In this document: positions 8,556 to 17,482 of the stretch, in pieces
How the letters are laid out: each line of letters starts with the position of its first letter
Position numbering within the stretch: the stretch's first letter is position 1
DNA from: Comamonas odontotermitis
GTDB taxonomy: Bacteria > Pseudomonadota > Gammaproteobacteria > Burkholderiales > Burkholderiaceae_C
Length of the DNA stretch: 64,000 bases
Direction: 5' to 3'
Assembly: GCF_014207855.1 (NCBI RefSeq)
Contig: NZ_JACHKZ010000012.1
Span: 50,744-114,743, forward strand
Notes under the pieces: model-generated
The model's input: only the letters and a program-made list of their open reading frames with translations
Told to the model about the DNA's origin: nothing
The model's database searches: none
Translations under genes and position numbers: made by a program

Positions 8556-10454
8556 TTATTGGGGCATCCACTTGACGCCGATGTACGCGCTACGGCCTTC
8601 CGAAGCGTACGTACGTGCGGTTTCGTATTTCTTGTCAGCCAGATTGTTGATGCGGGCGATCAGGCTGAAATCCTTGGCAATCTGCGTGCTGGCCGACAGA
8701 TTGAACAAGGTGTAGCCACCCAGTACAGTGGTGTTGGCCGCGTTGTCGTAGCGCTTGGCAGTGGCCTGCATTTCAGCGCCGAGGGTCCAGCCAGCCACAC
8801 GCGTGTCGCCACCGAGGGTGGCAAAGCGCTTGGCACGGCGCGCCAGCAATTTGTCCGTGGTCTGGTCGCGCGGGTTCTGGAAATCCACCGAGCCATGCAG
8901 GTTGAACTCGCCCAGCTTGGTGGCGCCGGCCAGCGTGATGCCTTCGAGGCGCGCCTTGCCGACGTTGGAGTAGCAACCGCCATAGGGCCCATTGTTGCCA
9001 CTGCAAGTGCCTGTACCGCCAACCCAATTGATGAGGTTGGTGACGTTGTTGCGGTACACGGTGGCAGAGAAGCTGTCCGCTCCCTGTGCCCAGCGCAGGC
9101 CCAATTCGGCATTCCTGCTTTTCTCCGGCGCGAGCGATGCGTCGCCATACTCGCTGAAGCGCTGGTACAGCGTGGGAGCGCGGAAGGCCGTCCCCACGGT
9201 TGCGGTAGCGCGCCAGTTGGGCGCAAATTCGTAGCCATAGGCTGCGCTGCCCGTGGTCTTGCCGCCAAATTCGCTGTCGTCGTCGCGGCGCAGATTGAGC
9301 TGCACGGTGTGCGCGCCACTGTGCATGCCATAGCCCAGAGCCAGCGCATTCTGGCTGCGGTCGCGGTCAATGCTGCCATTCACCAGCGAATCCTCGCGGC
9401 GCTCCAGCGCGGCCGTCATGGTATGGACGCCGTAACGCCATTCGTTCTGGAACAGGTAGTTGTGCAGGCGCGTATCGGTCTGATAGGGCGACGGCCGGGT
9501 CTCGTAGTAATCGCGCGATTGGGTGAGCTGCAGCTTGGTGCTGTAGTGATCGGTCCACTTGGCCTGCCAGTTCAGGCCCAGCGCATACATTTTGTTGATG
9601 CTGCGGTCATCTTCCTTGGGAGAGACGTCATAGCCCGAATTCATGTTGCTGGCCATCATGGTAGCTTCCAGCCGGTGCTGCTGGTTGAGCTGGTAGCCCA
9701 GGCGTGCGTTGACCGCGTTGTTGCGGTAACCATCCTTGTCGGGGTTGGCGGTAGCGGTGGTGCGGGCATTGAAACCATCCGATTGCGCGCGGTTGAGGCC
9801 AATCGAATAGTCCCAGGCGCCTTGGCCGCCAGAGATACCGGCCTCGGCCGTATAAGTGCCACGATTGCCTATGCCAAATCCGACATAAGGCTTGGGCGCA
9901 CCCTCACCCTTCTTGGTGAAAATCTGCACCACGCCGCCCATGGCGTCTGATCCATACACAGCCGCCGCCGGGCCACGCAGCACTTCGATGCGATCGATGA
10001 GCGCCAGCGGAAGGTTTTGCCACGAGGCGCCTCCGGTGGACTGCGAATCGACACGCACCCCATCCACGTACACGGCGGTAAAGCGTGTCTCGGCACCGCG
10101 GATGAACACGCTGGTGCTCGTGCCCGGGCCGCCATTGCGGGTCATCTGGATGCCCGGCACACGCGCCAGCACATCGGCCACGCCACCGGGACCCTGACGC
10201 TCGATGGTCTTGCTGTCGATGATGGACATATCGGCCGTCAGATCGGACAGCGGCTGCTCGATGCGATTGGCAGTCACTACCATCGCCTCCAGGGTTTTAC
10301 CCTCTGTTTCATTCGCAGTCTGTGCCTGCACAGAAATGCTGGCGGCCATCAGGGCTGCTGCCACGGCAATGCGGGTGCGCGCCGAGTGAAGCGGAGAAAA
10401 AACAATAGCAGAATCGGGCGCACACAGGCGCACCACTGGCGAATGGGAATGCAT
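8556..10454 (-). CDS. btuB: TonB-dependent outer-membrane cobalamin receptor
   Basis: A 632-residue receptor with a signal sequence ending near SVQA (about residue 44), a TonB-box-like stretch LEAMVVTANR, a plug domain (ADVLARVPGIQMTRNGGPG, then VFIRGAETRFTAVYVDGVR and RIEVLRGPAAAVYGSDAMGGVVQIFTK, shown here in parts), and a beta-barrel ending in an aromatic-rich terminal strand (YIGVKWMPQ). It is the first gene after the cobalamin riboswitch, so B12 uptake should be repressed by B12. Specificity for cobalamin comes from this context. Confidence 0.92.
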   Translation of the reverse strand: MHSHSPVVRLCAPDSAIVFSPLHSARTRIAVAAALMAASISVQAQTANETEGKTLEAMVVTANRIEQPLSDLTADMSIIDSKTIERQGPGGVADVLARVPGIQMTRNGGPGTSTSVFIRGAETRFTAVYVDGVRVDSQSTGGASWQNLPLALIDRIEVLRGPAAAVYGSDAMGGVVQIFTKKGEGAPKPYVGFGIGNRGTYTAEAGISGGQGAWDYSIGLNRAQSDGFNARTTATANPDKDGYRNNAVNARLGYQLNQQHRLEATMMASNMNSGYDVSPKEDDRSINKMYALGLNWQAKWTDHYSTKLQLTQSRDYYETRPSPYQTDTRLHNYLFQNEWRYGVHTMTAALERREDSLVNGSIDRDRSQNALALGYGMHSGAHTVQLNLRRDDDSEFGGKTTGSAAYGYEFAPNWRATATVGTAFRAPTLYQRFSEYGDASLAPEKSRNAELGLRWAQGADSFSATVYRNNVTNLINWVGGTGTCSGNNGPYGGCYSNVGKARLEGITLAGATKLGEFNLHGSVDFQNPRDQTTDKLLARRAKRFATLGGDTRVAGWTLGAEMQATAKRYDNAANTTVLGGYTLFNLSASTQIAKDFSLIARINNLADKKYETARTYASEGRSAYIGVKWMPQ

Positions 10455-10552
10455 CTACATCTCAGGCGATGAAGTACCCCGCGCCAGCCTCCCCGCCGGC
10501 AAATGGGGAAAAACAGAAGCGGCGCACTCTACAGCGCACCGCTATCCACAGT

Positions 10553-10770
10553 GTTGGCCGGTATCCGGGCTGACGATGACACAGCGCGCGCCTTCCCAGA
10601 GACTTGTTCAAGGTATCCAGTGGCTTAAAGTGCAGGCTGCGGACGGCGCAAAACCGTCGATCGCTTACCGTTGCGGGGGCAGCGCAGGTTGAGCATGGCT
10701 TGTAGGGCACAAGCGAACTCCCCTGCTTCCCGTTGAACTGCCAGGATGTGAACCACCGTGGCGAGCACCA
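10553..10770 (-). promoter_or_regulatory. Cobalamin (AdoCbl) riboswitch
   Basis: On the minus strand, reading toward btuB, the conserved elements occur in the right order: GCTGCCCCCGCAACGGTAAG (complement of about 10664-10683), AGCCACTGG, GGGAAGGCG, and the B12 box AGCCCGGATACCGGCC (complement of about 10555-10572). Upstream is the GGTG...GGGAAGCAGGGGA stretch that forms the 5' part of the core. About 100 bases separate the aptamer from the btuB ATG. These contain a CCCC/GGGG-pairing segment (10490-10510) close to the start that could act as the expression platform by hiding the ribosome binding site. Boundaries are approximate. Confidence 0.93.
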
Positions 10771-10823
10771 ACGGGTACAATTTTATCGTCTTTACTGTTG
10801 CGCTTTAATAAAACTGTCTCTCT

Positions 10824-11042
10824 ATGGTCACTACGCCTTCTTTGGACCTGATGCTTGAGCGGGTGGAAACTTTGCTGACCCGCTACGAACAACTGCAACG
10901 CGCGCATGCCAGCTTGCAGGAACAGGTTGACACCCTCACCCATGAACGCGACTCCCTACAATCGCGCCTGACGGCCGCCCGCTCGCGCGTTGACGCGCTG
11001 ATCGAACGCCTGCCCAAGACTTTTGACCAGGACGAATCATGA
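10824..11042 (+). CDS. Small coiled-coil protein upstream of zapA
   Basis: A 72-residue acidic/basic coiled coil with heptad-like spacing (LDLMLERVETLLTRYEQLQ and onward) and no membrane segment. Its stop overlaps the zapA ATG (ATGA), a pairing often seen in betaproteobacteria, where the small protein is compared to ZapB or TIGR02449 family proteins. A role in cell division alongside ZapA is inferred from this coupling only. It diverges from the btuB riboswitch; a TACAAT hexamer at 10777-10782 is a possible -10 element. Confidence 0.78.
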   Translation: MVTTPSLDLMLERVETLLTRYEQLQRAHASLQEQVDTLTHERDSLQSRLTAARSRVDALIERLPKTFDQDES

Positions 11043-11413
11043 AGCAGCTTGAAGTTCATATCATGCAGCAAAGCTATATGCTGGGCTGCCCCGAAGGCCA
11101 GGAAGAGCGGCTGATGGCCGCCGTCAAGCACGTGGACGAAGCCATGTGCGGCATCCGCGACACCGGCAAGATCCGTGGGCGCGAGCGCATCGCCGTGCTG
11201 GCAGCCCTCAACATGGCCTTTGATCTGCTCGATCTGAAAACCCAGAACACCGAACTGAGCCAAGAAGCCGAGCAAGCCCGCAACCAGGCGGCGCAGCCAG
11301 AGCATGCCGAGCCCACATCTTCCCAGGCGTCACTCGATTGGGAAGAGCCGCGCCTGCAATCCATCATGCAGCGGCTGGATGCAGCCACCGGTCAGCCCGC
11401 ACAGGCGGCATAG
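11039..11413 (+). CDS. zapA: Cell division protein ZapA
   Basis: ZapA binds FtsZ and bundles protofilaments at the division site. The 124-residue protein has the typical start KQLEVHIMQQSYMLGCPEGQ, followed by AVKHVDEAM and GRERIAVLAALNMAFDLL, then a C-terminal coiled coil and a low-complexity Gln/Ala tail that is longer than in the E. coli protein. It overlaps the upstream coiled-coil gene by 4 bases. 6S RNA lies about 180 bases downstream, the arrangement seen in many proteobacteria. Confidence 0.93.
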   Translation: MKQLEVHIMQQSYMLGCPEGQEERLMAAVKHVDEAMCGIRDTGKIRGRERIAVLAALNMAFDLLDLKTQNTELSQEAEQARNQAAQPEHAEPTSSQASLDWEEPRLQSIMQRLDAATGQPAQAA

Positions 11414-11594
11414 CATGGCGCAAGGCTCTGCCTTGCGCGTTCAACACCAGATCGCTGCCGCATGCAAGCCTTTAGCGGAAAATTGGCCGCTGGCGCAAAG
11501 CCAGTATGCAGTTATCGCTATCGTTTTTGCCCAGCCTTTGGACATTGAATTGGTTTTTTACAGCCATCCGCCGCTGGCAACCAGTACAATGGAG

Positions 11595-11775
11595 GCGTTC
11601 GCAGCCCTGCCAGACTTTATAGTTCCTTGAACCAATGCTCTACGAGCACGGGCTTGGTACATCACCTGTTGAGCGTGATCGTCTCGCGTCAGATGAACCC
11701 AACGACAGGTTGCCCTTGCCCACCTGAACCCCCGGTTCAGGATGACGGTCTGGTGGATCCGCTGCGAACACCTGT
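11595..11775 (+). ncRNA. ssrS: 6S RNA
   Basis: The stretch after zapA has 6S RNA hallmarks. The terminal stem GGCGTTCGCAG (11594-11604) pairs with CTGCGAACACC (11762-11772). It is about 180 bases long. The 5' part reads GTTCGCAGCCCTGCCAGAC, and the 3' half includes CGGTTCAGGATGACGG. A TACAAT -10 element lies at 11585-11590, placing the start near 11595. 6S RNA folds to mimic an open promoter and sequesters sigma-70 RNA polymerase in stationary phase. The zapA-ssrS order is a well known proteobacterial synteny. The ends are estimated. Confidence 0.85.
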
Positions 11776-11851
11776 TTTCGGCTTGGCTGGCCCAATGAAA
11801 AGCATGAAACCAGCTGCCTTCGACTTCTCCTCTCCGCCGCGGCGGGGCTTC

Positions 11852-11878
11852 AGGCCACCTGGTTCAGGTGGCCTTTTT
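11852..11878 (+). terminator. Rho-independent terminator
   Basis: Perfect 10-bp stem AGGCCACCTG / CAGGTGGCCT with a GTT loop followed by T residues. It lies downstream of 6S RNA and upstream of the TauE/SafE gene. Confidence 0.85.
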
Positions 11879-11918
11879 ACTGAGCGCATCACAGCAACCC
11901 TGGTGGATACTGATCGCC

Positions 11919-12734
11919 ATGACTGATCCCATCGTCCTGCTTCCACTCTCGTGTATCGGCTTGATTACAGGCTTTCTCGCGGGCCTGCTGGGCATCGGCG
12001 GTGGGATGGTGTTGGTGCCTTTCATGACCTATATCCTGGGCACCCAGGCCGTTGCGCCAGAGCTGGCCATCAAAATGGCCATTGCCACATCGATGGCAAC
12101 CATCATGTTCACCTCCATCTCCAGCGTGCGCGCCCACCACCAGCGCGGTGCGGTGCGCTGGGACATCGCCCGGCGCCTTGCGCCCGGCATCGTGGCAGGC
12201 GGTCTGGTCGCCAGCCTGGGCATCTTTTCACTGCTCAAAGGCCAGTATCTGGGATTGTTCTTCGGGCTGTTTGTCGGCTATTCGGCGCTGCGCATGTTTC
12301 GCAAACCCCAACCCTCCGCCACCCGCTCCATGCCCGGCGCAACGGGTCAATTGGCGGCTGGCGGCCTTATTGGCTGCCTCTCTGGGCTGGTGGGCGCTGG
12401 TGGCGCCTTCATCAGCGTGCCTTTCATGACCTGGTGCAATGTCCCCATTCACAATGCAGTGGCCACCAGCGCTGCGCTGGGCTTCCCGATTGCCGTGACC
12501 AATGTGCTGGGCTTCATGATGGCGGGGCTGCATGTACAGGGGCTGCCACCCCACTCGCTCGGCTATATCTGGCTGCCCGGCCTGCTGGCGGTGTCCGTAT
12601 GCAGCGTACTGACCGCGCCGCTGGGCGCCAAAGCGGCACACCGCCTGCCGGTCGCCCAGCTCAAAAAGATATTTGGCGGCATTCTACTGTGCCTGGCTGT
12701 CTACATGCTCTACAAAAGCCTGAGGGCCTGGTAG
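11919..12734 (+). CDS. TauE/SafE (TSUP) family membrane permease
   Basis: A 271-residue integral membrane protein with about eight hydrophobic segments. It carries the family duplication: GLLGIGGGMVLVPF near residues 22-35 and a matching GLVGAGGAFISVPF in the second half. TSUP proteins export or import sulfite, sulfoacetate, taurine-related and other organosulfur anions; the substrate cannot be told from sequence. The ATG at 11919 was preferred because the protein then begins just before the first membrane segment. It is convergent with hemN. Confidence 0.88.
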   Translation: MTDPIVLLPLSCIGLITGFLAGLLGIGGGMVLVPFMTYILGTQAVAPELAIKMAIATSMATIMFTSISSVRAHHQRGAVRWDIARRLAPGIVAGGLVASLGIFSLLKGQYLGLFFGLFVGYSALRMFRKPQPSATRSMPGATGQLAAGGLIGCLSGLVGAGGAFISVPFMTWCNVPIHNAVATSAALGFPIAVTNVLGFMMAGLHVQGLPPHSLGYIWLPGLLAVSVCSVLTAPLGAKAAHRLPVAQLKKIFGGILLCLAVYMLYKSLRAW

Positions 12735-12786
12735 CCGGCAAGAGCCTCTTATCCCCGGCAAATCAAAGATTCGCTGCAGGGATGAG

Positions 12787-12817
12787 GCCCCCCGACGAAG
12801 CAACGATGTATCGAGGG
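12787..12817. repeat. Dispersed GC-rich repeat (copy 1)
   Basis: The segment GCCCCCCGACGAAGCAACGA and its continuation to about 12817 nearly match 63868-63899 at the other end of the window (shared CCCGACGAAGCAACGA, then YGTATCRAGGGT). It sits in the short convergent gap between the TauE/SafE gene and hemN. Probably a dispersed intergenic repeat of this genus. Confidence 0.65.
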
Positions 12818-12832
12818 TAATGTTGGCAGGTA

Positions 12833-14215
12833 TTAAATGATCTTCGAGAACCGGGCCCGGGTACGATCCGCCTGCAGGTGCTTGTCAAACACCATGGCTA
12901 CGCCGCGCACAAAATACCAGCCCAGCTCGGTGACAGAAATGGCTTCGTCAGTGATCTGAACCAGTCCCTGCTCCTGCATGCTGCGCAGTTGCACCAGCTC
13001 TGCCGCAAAGTACTGGTGAAAATCGATCAACCAGGCCTGCTCCACCGATTCGATCACCAGGCTGCCCTGGCACATCAGGCCCATGATGACGGAGCGGCGC
13101 AGCATGTCATCGCGTGAGAGCGCCAGCCCCCGCACCACCGGGATCTGCCCCTGGTCGATCAGGTCGTAATACTCTTCCAGCGTCTTGGCGTTCTGGCTGT
13201 AGGTGGCACCTATCTTTCCAATGGCGGACACACCCAGCGCCAGCAGATCGCAATCGGGCTGCGTGCTGTAACCCTGAAAATTGCGGTGCAAACGCCCCTG
13301 GCGCTTGGCCACGGCCAGGGCATCGTCGGGCAGCGCGAAGTGGTCCATGCCCACATAGACGTATCCGCCCGCCTGCAGTGCATCCAGCGCCTGCGACAGC
13401 ATGGTCAGCTTGTCTACCGGTTTGGGAAGATCCTGTACGGCAATGCGGCGCTGGGGTTTGAAGCGCTCAGGCAGATGCGCATAGGCATACAACGCAATAC
13501 GATCAGGCCGCAACTGACAAACCTGCTCCATCGTACGGGCAAAACTGGCGGGCGTCTGGTGAGGCAGGCCATAGATCAAATCGATGTTGATGGATTCAAA
13601 GCCAATATCGCGCGCCTGCGCCATCAAGGCAAAAACCTGCTCTGAGGGTTGCTCGCGGTGCACTGCCTTTTGCACCTGCGGGTCAAAATCCTGAACGCCA
13701 AAACTCAGGCGGTTGAAGCCCAATTGAAACAGATGCGCGAGGCGTGCTGCACTCACCGTCCGCGGGTCGACCTCGATCGAATACTCCCCCCCTGGCTGCA
13801 GATCAAATCGGCTTTTGATCATGTCCATCAGGCGTGAAAGCCCTGCATCGGAGAGGAAGGTAGGCGAGCCGCCTCCCAGGTGCAGCTGGCTGACAAGCTG
13901 GCGCCCCGGGCAATAGGCCAGTTGCAAACTCAGCTCGCGCTCCAGATAATCAAGGTATTCGTCGGCTCGCTCGGCGTGCCTGGTGATGATCTTGTTACAG
14001 GCGCAGTAATAGCACAGCGATTCGCAAAACGGAATGTGCACATACAGCGACAAGGGCACAAGGCGGGTTCCCAATCCGGTCCGCCGTTGCTCCAAGGCCT
14101 GTTTGTAGCCATTCGCACCAAAGGCTTCAACAAATCGGTCTGCGGTAGGATACGAAGTGTAACGGGGGCCTGGCACATCGAACCGGCGTAACAAATCGGG
14201 GGTCAGGGAAATCAT
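12833..14215 (-). CDS. hemN: Oxygen-independent coproporphyrinogen III dehydrogenase HemN
   Basis: Radical-SAM enzyme that converts coproporphyrinogen III to protoporphyrinogen IX without oxygen. The 460-residue protein has the 4Fe-4S motif CxxxCxxC at C64, C68 and C71 with the extra C73 typical of true HemN, the LHLGGGSPTFL and EVDPRT SAM-binding segments, and the C-terminal HemN domain. These features separate it from HemW. The ATG at 14215 was chosen over 14242 because it aligns with the usual start of the family. An FNR box lies 54-67 bases upstream, so anaerobic induction is likely. Confidence 0.95.
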   Translation of the reverse strand: MISLTPDLLRRFDVPGPRYTSYPTADRFVEAFGANGYKQALEQRRTGLGTRLVPLSLYVHIPFCESLCYYCACNKIITRHAERADEYLDYLERELSLQLAYCPGRQLVSQLHLGGGSPTFLSDAGLSRLMDMIKSRFDLQPGGEYSIEVDPRTVSAARLAHLFQLGFNRLSFGVQDFDPQVQKAVHREQPSEQVFALMAQARDIGFESINIDLIYGLPHQTPASFARTMEQVCQLRPDRIALYAYAHLPERFKPQRRIAVQDLPKPVDKLTMLSQALDALQAGGYVYVGMDHFALPDDALAVAKRQGRLHRNFQGYSTQPDCDLLALGVSAIGKIGATYSQNAKTLEEYYDLIDQGQIPVVRGLALSRDDMLRRSVIMGLMCQGSLVIESVEQAWLIDFHQYFAAELVQLRSMQEQGLVQITDEAISVTELGWYFVRGVAMVFDKHLQADRTRARFSKII

Positions 14216-14268
14216 GTTCTCAATTCCGTGCGGATGCCCCAATGTGCCGCAAGCAGCTGTCTACGTCC

Positions 14269-14282
14269 TTGACTTACATCAA
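14269..14282. promoter_or_regulatory. FNR/ANR binding site between hemN and fnr
   Basis: TTGACTTACATCAA matches the FNR consensus TTGAT-N4-ATCAA with one mismatch. It lies in the divergent intergenic region, about 60 bases before the hemN ATG and 90 before the fnr ATG. It could activate hemN anaerobically and autoregulate fnr. Confidence 0.8.
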
Positions 14283-14371
14283 GAGTGATTTTTTTGACTC
14301 CGTAGACAATGGATGCATTCCAATAACCGCTGCCCTCCCGCGCGATCTTTTTTGTAAACGGATACTGACTC

Positions 14372-15094
14372 ATGACAGCCAACACAATCAAAGTGGTCTG
14401 CTCCAACTGCAACCTGCGAGAGCTGTGCATGCCCGTGGGCCTGTCTTCCGAACAGATGGATCGAATCGACGAAATGGTGGCCACGCGCCGCAAGATCAAA
14501 CGCGGAGGCGCGCTGTTTCGCAATGGTGAGGCTTTTACGTCGCTGTACGCGATCCGCACCGGGTTTTTCAAGACCAGTGTGGCCACTGAAGATGGCCGTG
14601 ACCAGGTCACCGGCTTTCAAATGGCCGGCGAAATCATTGGGCTTGACGGTATCGTCAACGACCAGCATTCGTGCGATGCGATTGCACTGGAAGATGCAGA
14701 AGTCTGCGTCATGCCCTACTCGAAGCTGGAAGAGTTGTCGCGCGAAGTGAATGCCCTGCAGCACCATGTGCACAAGGTGATGAGCCGTGAGATCGTGCGT
14801 GAGCATGGCGTGATGCTGCTGCTGGGCAGCATGCGTGCCGAAGAACGCCTGGCCGCATTCCTGCTTAATCTGGTGCAGCGTCTGCATGCACGCGGCTTCT
14901 CGCAGTCCGAGCTGATTTTGCGCATGACGCGGGAAGAGATCGGCAGCTATCTGGGCCTGAAGCTGGAAACCGTGAGCCGCACTTTCTCCAAATTTGCAGA
15001 CGATGGCGTCATCGAAGTCAAGCAGCGTCATGTACGCATCCTCGATACCCACAAGCTGCAGAGCATGATCAACAGCCAGCAGTGCGCGGCCTGA
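14372..15094 (+). CDS. fnr: FNR-family oxygen-sensing transcription regulator
   Basis: A 240-residue CRP/FNR protein with the four cysteines needed for an oxygen-labile 4Fe-4S cluster: C10, C13 and C19 at the N-terminus and C101 in the sensor domain (NDQHSCDA). The C-terminal helix-turn-helix REEIGSYLGLKLETVSRTFSKF region carries the E--SR recognition pattern expected to read TTGAT-N4-ATCAA. Such a site is present in its own upstream region. It diverges from hemN, the usual betaproteobacterial arrangement. It is called Fnr, Anr or Btr in different species. Confidence 0.94.
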   Translation: MTANTIKVVCSNCNLRELCMPVGLSSEQMDRIDEMVATRRKIKRGGALFRNGEAFTSLYAIRTGFFKTSVATEDGRDQVTGFQMAGEIIGLDGIVNDQHSCDAIALEDAEVCVMPYSKLEELSREVNALQHHVHKVMSREIVREHGVMLLLGSMRAEERLAAFLLNLVQRLHARGFSQSELILRMTREEIGSYLGLKLETVSRTFSKFADDGVIEVKQRHVRILDTHKLQSMINSQQCAA

Positions 15095-15234
15095 TTTCAT
15101 CCACTCATCGCCCTGCAAACCGCAAACACATGCTGCCATTGCCGGTTCTGGCTCAGGGCATGGCGGCCCGGGCCTCAATGCGGTAAGGTCAATACATGCA
15201 ACCACCTCGGTTGCCCACTCGAAAGGAGCTGCAG

Positions 15235-15678
15235 ATGTACAACCATATCCTGCTCGCCACCGACGGATCCGAGCTGTCCGACAAGGCCGTGCAACACGCA
15301 CTGGCACTCGCCAAGCTGGGGCAGACCCAGATCACCGTGGTCAATATTTCTCCCAACTACCCGCGCAGCTATTTTGAAGGCAGCGCAATCGTCGACGTCA
15401 AAGAGGTGGAGCGAATCCAGCAAAGCTGGCTCGATGCAGCCCAGGCCGTGGTCGACAAGGTGGTGGCCCAGGGCACTGCGGCTGGTGTGCCGGTCAAAGG
15501 TGTCGTGGTGCAGTCCGACCTAGTAGCCGAGTCATTGCTCAAGACCGCTGAAAAAGAACACTGTGACCTGATCGTCATGGCTTCGCACGGCTACCGTGGC
15601 ATCAAGCGCCTGCTGCTGGGCAGCGAAACCCAGCATGTACTCACGCATGCCACGATTCCGGTGCTCGTACTGCGCTGA
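15235..15678 (+). CDS. Universal stress protein UspA family
   Basis: A single-domain, 147-residue Usp protein: HILLATDGSELSDKAVQHAL at the start and a C-terminal nucleotide-binding loop SHGYRGIKRLLLGSETQHVL followed by the strand PVLVLR. The ATG at 15235 has AAAGGAG upstream; an ATG at 15196 adds a tail outside the fold. Genes of this family next to fnr are often induced under low oxygen in proteobacteria, but no FNR box was seen directly upstream. The exact function is unknown. Confidence 0.9.
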   Translation: MYNHILLATDGSELSDKAVQHALALAKLGQTQITVVNISPNYPRSYFEGSAIVDVKEVERIQQSWLDAAQAVVDKVVAQGTAAGVPVKGVVVQSDLVAESLLKTAEKEHCDLIVMASHGYRGIKRLLLGSETQHVLTHATIPVLVLR

Positions 15679-15778
15679 GTTTCGGGCAAATCTGGCTTGC
15701 TGCTCAAAGTAGGACAAGGACAGGTACTTTGTTGTCAGTAGCGAAGTGAATGGCAGATTGAAGTGCCGTCCACTCAGA

Positions 15779-15810
15779 AAAAAGAGAAGGCTTTGAGCCT
15801 TCTCTTTTGC
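15779..15810. terminator. Bidirectional terminator between usp and matB
   Basis: Stem AAGAGAAGGCT / AGCCTTCTCTT with loop TTG, flanked by A residues on the left and T residues on the right, so it can serve both convergent genes. Confidence 0.85.
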
Positions 15811-15861
15811 TTGGTGGCGCCGACAGCCTTCATTCCTCGGGCTTGAAGGCACACAGGCCTT

Positions 15862-17418
15862 TCAGCCTTTGAATAGATCCTGGTACTGCGCGCGCAGCAG
15901 GTTCTTTTGCACCTTGCCCATGGTATTGCGCGGCAGCTCGTTCACGACAAAGCAGCGCTTGGGAATCTTGAAATTGGCCAACTGCTTTTTGAGCGTGGCA
16001 ATGATGCCTTCCGCATCTGCCATCTGGCCCGGCTTGGCAATGACCACGGCCACTCCCACTTCACCGAAATCAGGGTGCGGCACGCCGACCAGGGCGCTTT
16101 CCGCCACTCCGGGCAGTTCGTTGATGAAGCCCTCGATCTCTGCAGGATAGACGTTGTATCCGCCTGAGATGATCAAATCCTTGCTGCGGCCCACAATGGT
16201 CACGTAGCCGCGCGCATCCACCTTGCCGACATCGCCCGTCTTGAACCAGGCATCCTTCGTGAACTCTTCGGCGGTCTTTTCGGGCATGCGCCAGTAGCCA
16301 CTGAAGACATTGGGGCCTCGCACCTGGATATTGCCGATCTCACCTACCGGCACCGGCTGGCCATCGTCGCCCTGCACACGCACGCCCACACCCGGCAGAG
16401 GAAAGCCGACAGTACCGCCGCGCCGCTCATCCTGCCCGTCATAGCGGCTGTCGGCGCGATAGGGGTTGGAGACAAGCATGATGGTTTCGCTCATGCCATA
16501 GCGCTCCAGAATGGTATGGCCGGTGCGCTCCTGCCATTCACGGAAGGTTTCGATCAGCAGCGGTGCGGAGCCGGAGATGAAGAGGCGCATGTTCCGGGTC
16601 GCGGTCTTGGTGAGCGAAGGCTCGGCCAGCATGCGTACATACAGGGTGGGCACGCCCATGAAAACGGTAGCGCGCTCCATCGCCGCGATCACGGCCTTGG
16701 GCTCGAATTTGGAGAACCAGAGCATCTTGCTGCCATTGAGCAGCGCCGCATGGATGGCAACGAAGAGGCCATGCACATGAAAGATTGGCAGTGCATGGAT
16801 CAGCACATCGCCCGCCCTCCAGCCCCAATAGTCTTTCAGCATCACCGCGTTGCTGAGCAGATTGCCATGGCTCAGCATGGCGCCCTTGCTGCGCCCGGTA
16901 GTGCCACTGGTGTACAGGATGGCAGCCATGTCATCGGACTGCCTGACGGCGGGCTCGTGCGTGTCGGCACAGTGCACGGCGCGCTCCAGCAGGGTGCCGC
17001 TGCGGTCATCGCCCAGTGTGAACACGCTTTGCGTGCCGCACTGGAAGGCAATCTTGGACACCCAGCCAAAGTTCTGCGGCGAACACACCACCACGGCCGG
17101 TTCGGCATTGGTGATGAAATACTCGATCTCGGCACTTTGGTAGGCGGTGTTCAGGGGCAGGAAAACGTAGCCCGCACGCAGGGTGGCCAGGTACAGCGCC
17201 ATCGCTTCCACCGATTTTTCCACCTGCACCGCCACGCGGCTGCCAGAGGGGATGTTCAGGCTGCCCAACAGATTGGCGATGCGGGCACTCATGCGGTCGA
17301 GGTCGCGCCAGCTGTAGTTCAGCGGCTCACCACTGGCCGATGTGGTCTCCACTGCGATCGTATCCAGGTCTTGGGGAAAGGCTGCGCGCAGCGCGCTAAA
17401 CAAGTTGTCGTTTTTCAT
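15862..17418 (-). CDS. matB: Malonyl-CoA synthetase (MatB)
   Basis: Acyl-adenylate-forming enzyme of 518 residues, expected to activate malonate to malonyl-CoA with ATP and CoA. It has the AMP-binding motif YTSGTTGRSKGA, the GYWRMPEKT and WFKTGDVGKVD segments, RSKDLIISGGYNVYPAEIE, and the C-terminal PRNTMGKVQK with the catalytic lysine. The length and the FMGVPTLYVRML segment match MatB rather than acetyl-CoA synthetase. The malonyl-CoA decarboxylase gene in the same operon supports malonate as substrate. The start is at 17418; a longer open frame upstream lacks similarity. Confidence 0.92.
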   Translation of the reverse strand: MKNDNLFSALRAAFPQDLDTIAVETTSASGEPLNYSWRDLDRMSARIANLLGSLNIPSGSRVAVQVEKSVEAMALYLATLRAGYVFLPLNTAYQSAEIEYFITNAEPAVVVCSPQNFGWVSKIAFQCGTQSVFTLGDDRSGTLLERAVHCADTHEPAVRQSDDMAAILYTSGTTGRSKGAMLSHGNLLSNAVMLKDYWGWRAGDVLIHALPIFHVHGLFVAIHAALLNGSKMLWFSKFEPKAVIAAMERATVFMGVPTLYVRMLAEPSLTKTATRNMRLFISGSAPLLIETFREWQERTGHTILERYGMSETIMLVSNPYRADSRYDGQDERRGGTVGFPLPGVGVRVQGDDGQPVPVGEIGNIQVRGPNVFSGYWRMPEKTAEEFTKDAWFKTGDVGKVDARGYVTIVGRSKDLIISGGYNVYPAEIEGFINELPGVAESALVGVPHPDFGEVGVAVVIAKPGQMADAEGIIATLKKQLANFKIPKRCFVVNELPRNTMGKVQKNLLRAQYQDLFKG

Positions 17419-17482
17419 GTCTGTCTCTGGGTTGGTTAGGTCATGGACGTCATGGGCGCCTTGGGCGTCTTGGCAGGCGCCG

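Noticed and set aside
8532..9950. 472-codon plus-strand frame opposite btuB
   Set aside because: The minus strand encodes a full TonB receptor with plug and barrel motifs; the plus frame is an antisense by-product of codon bias.
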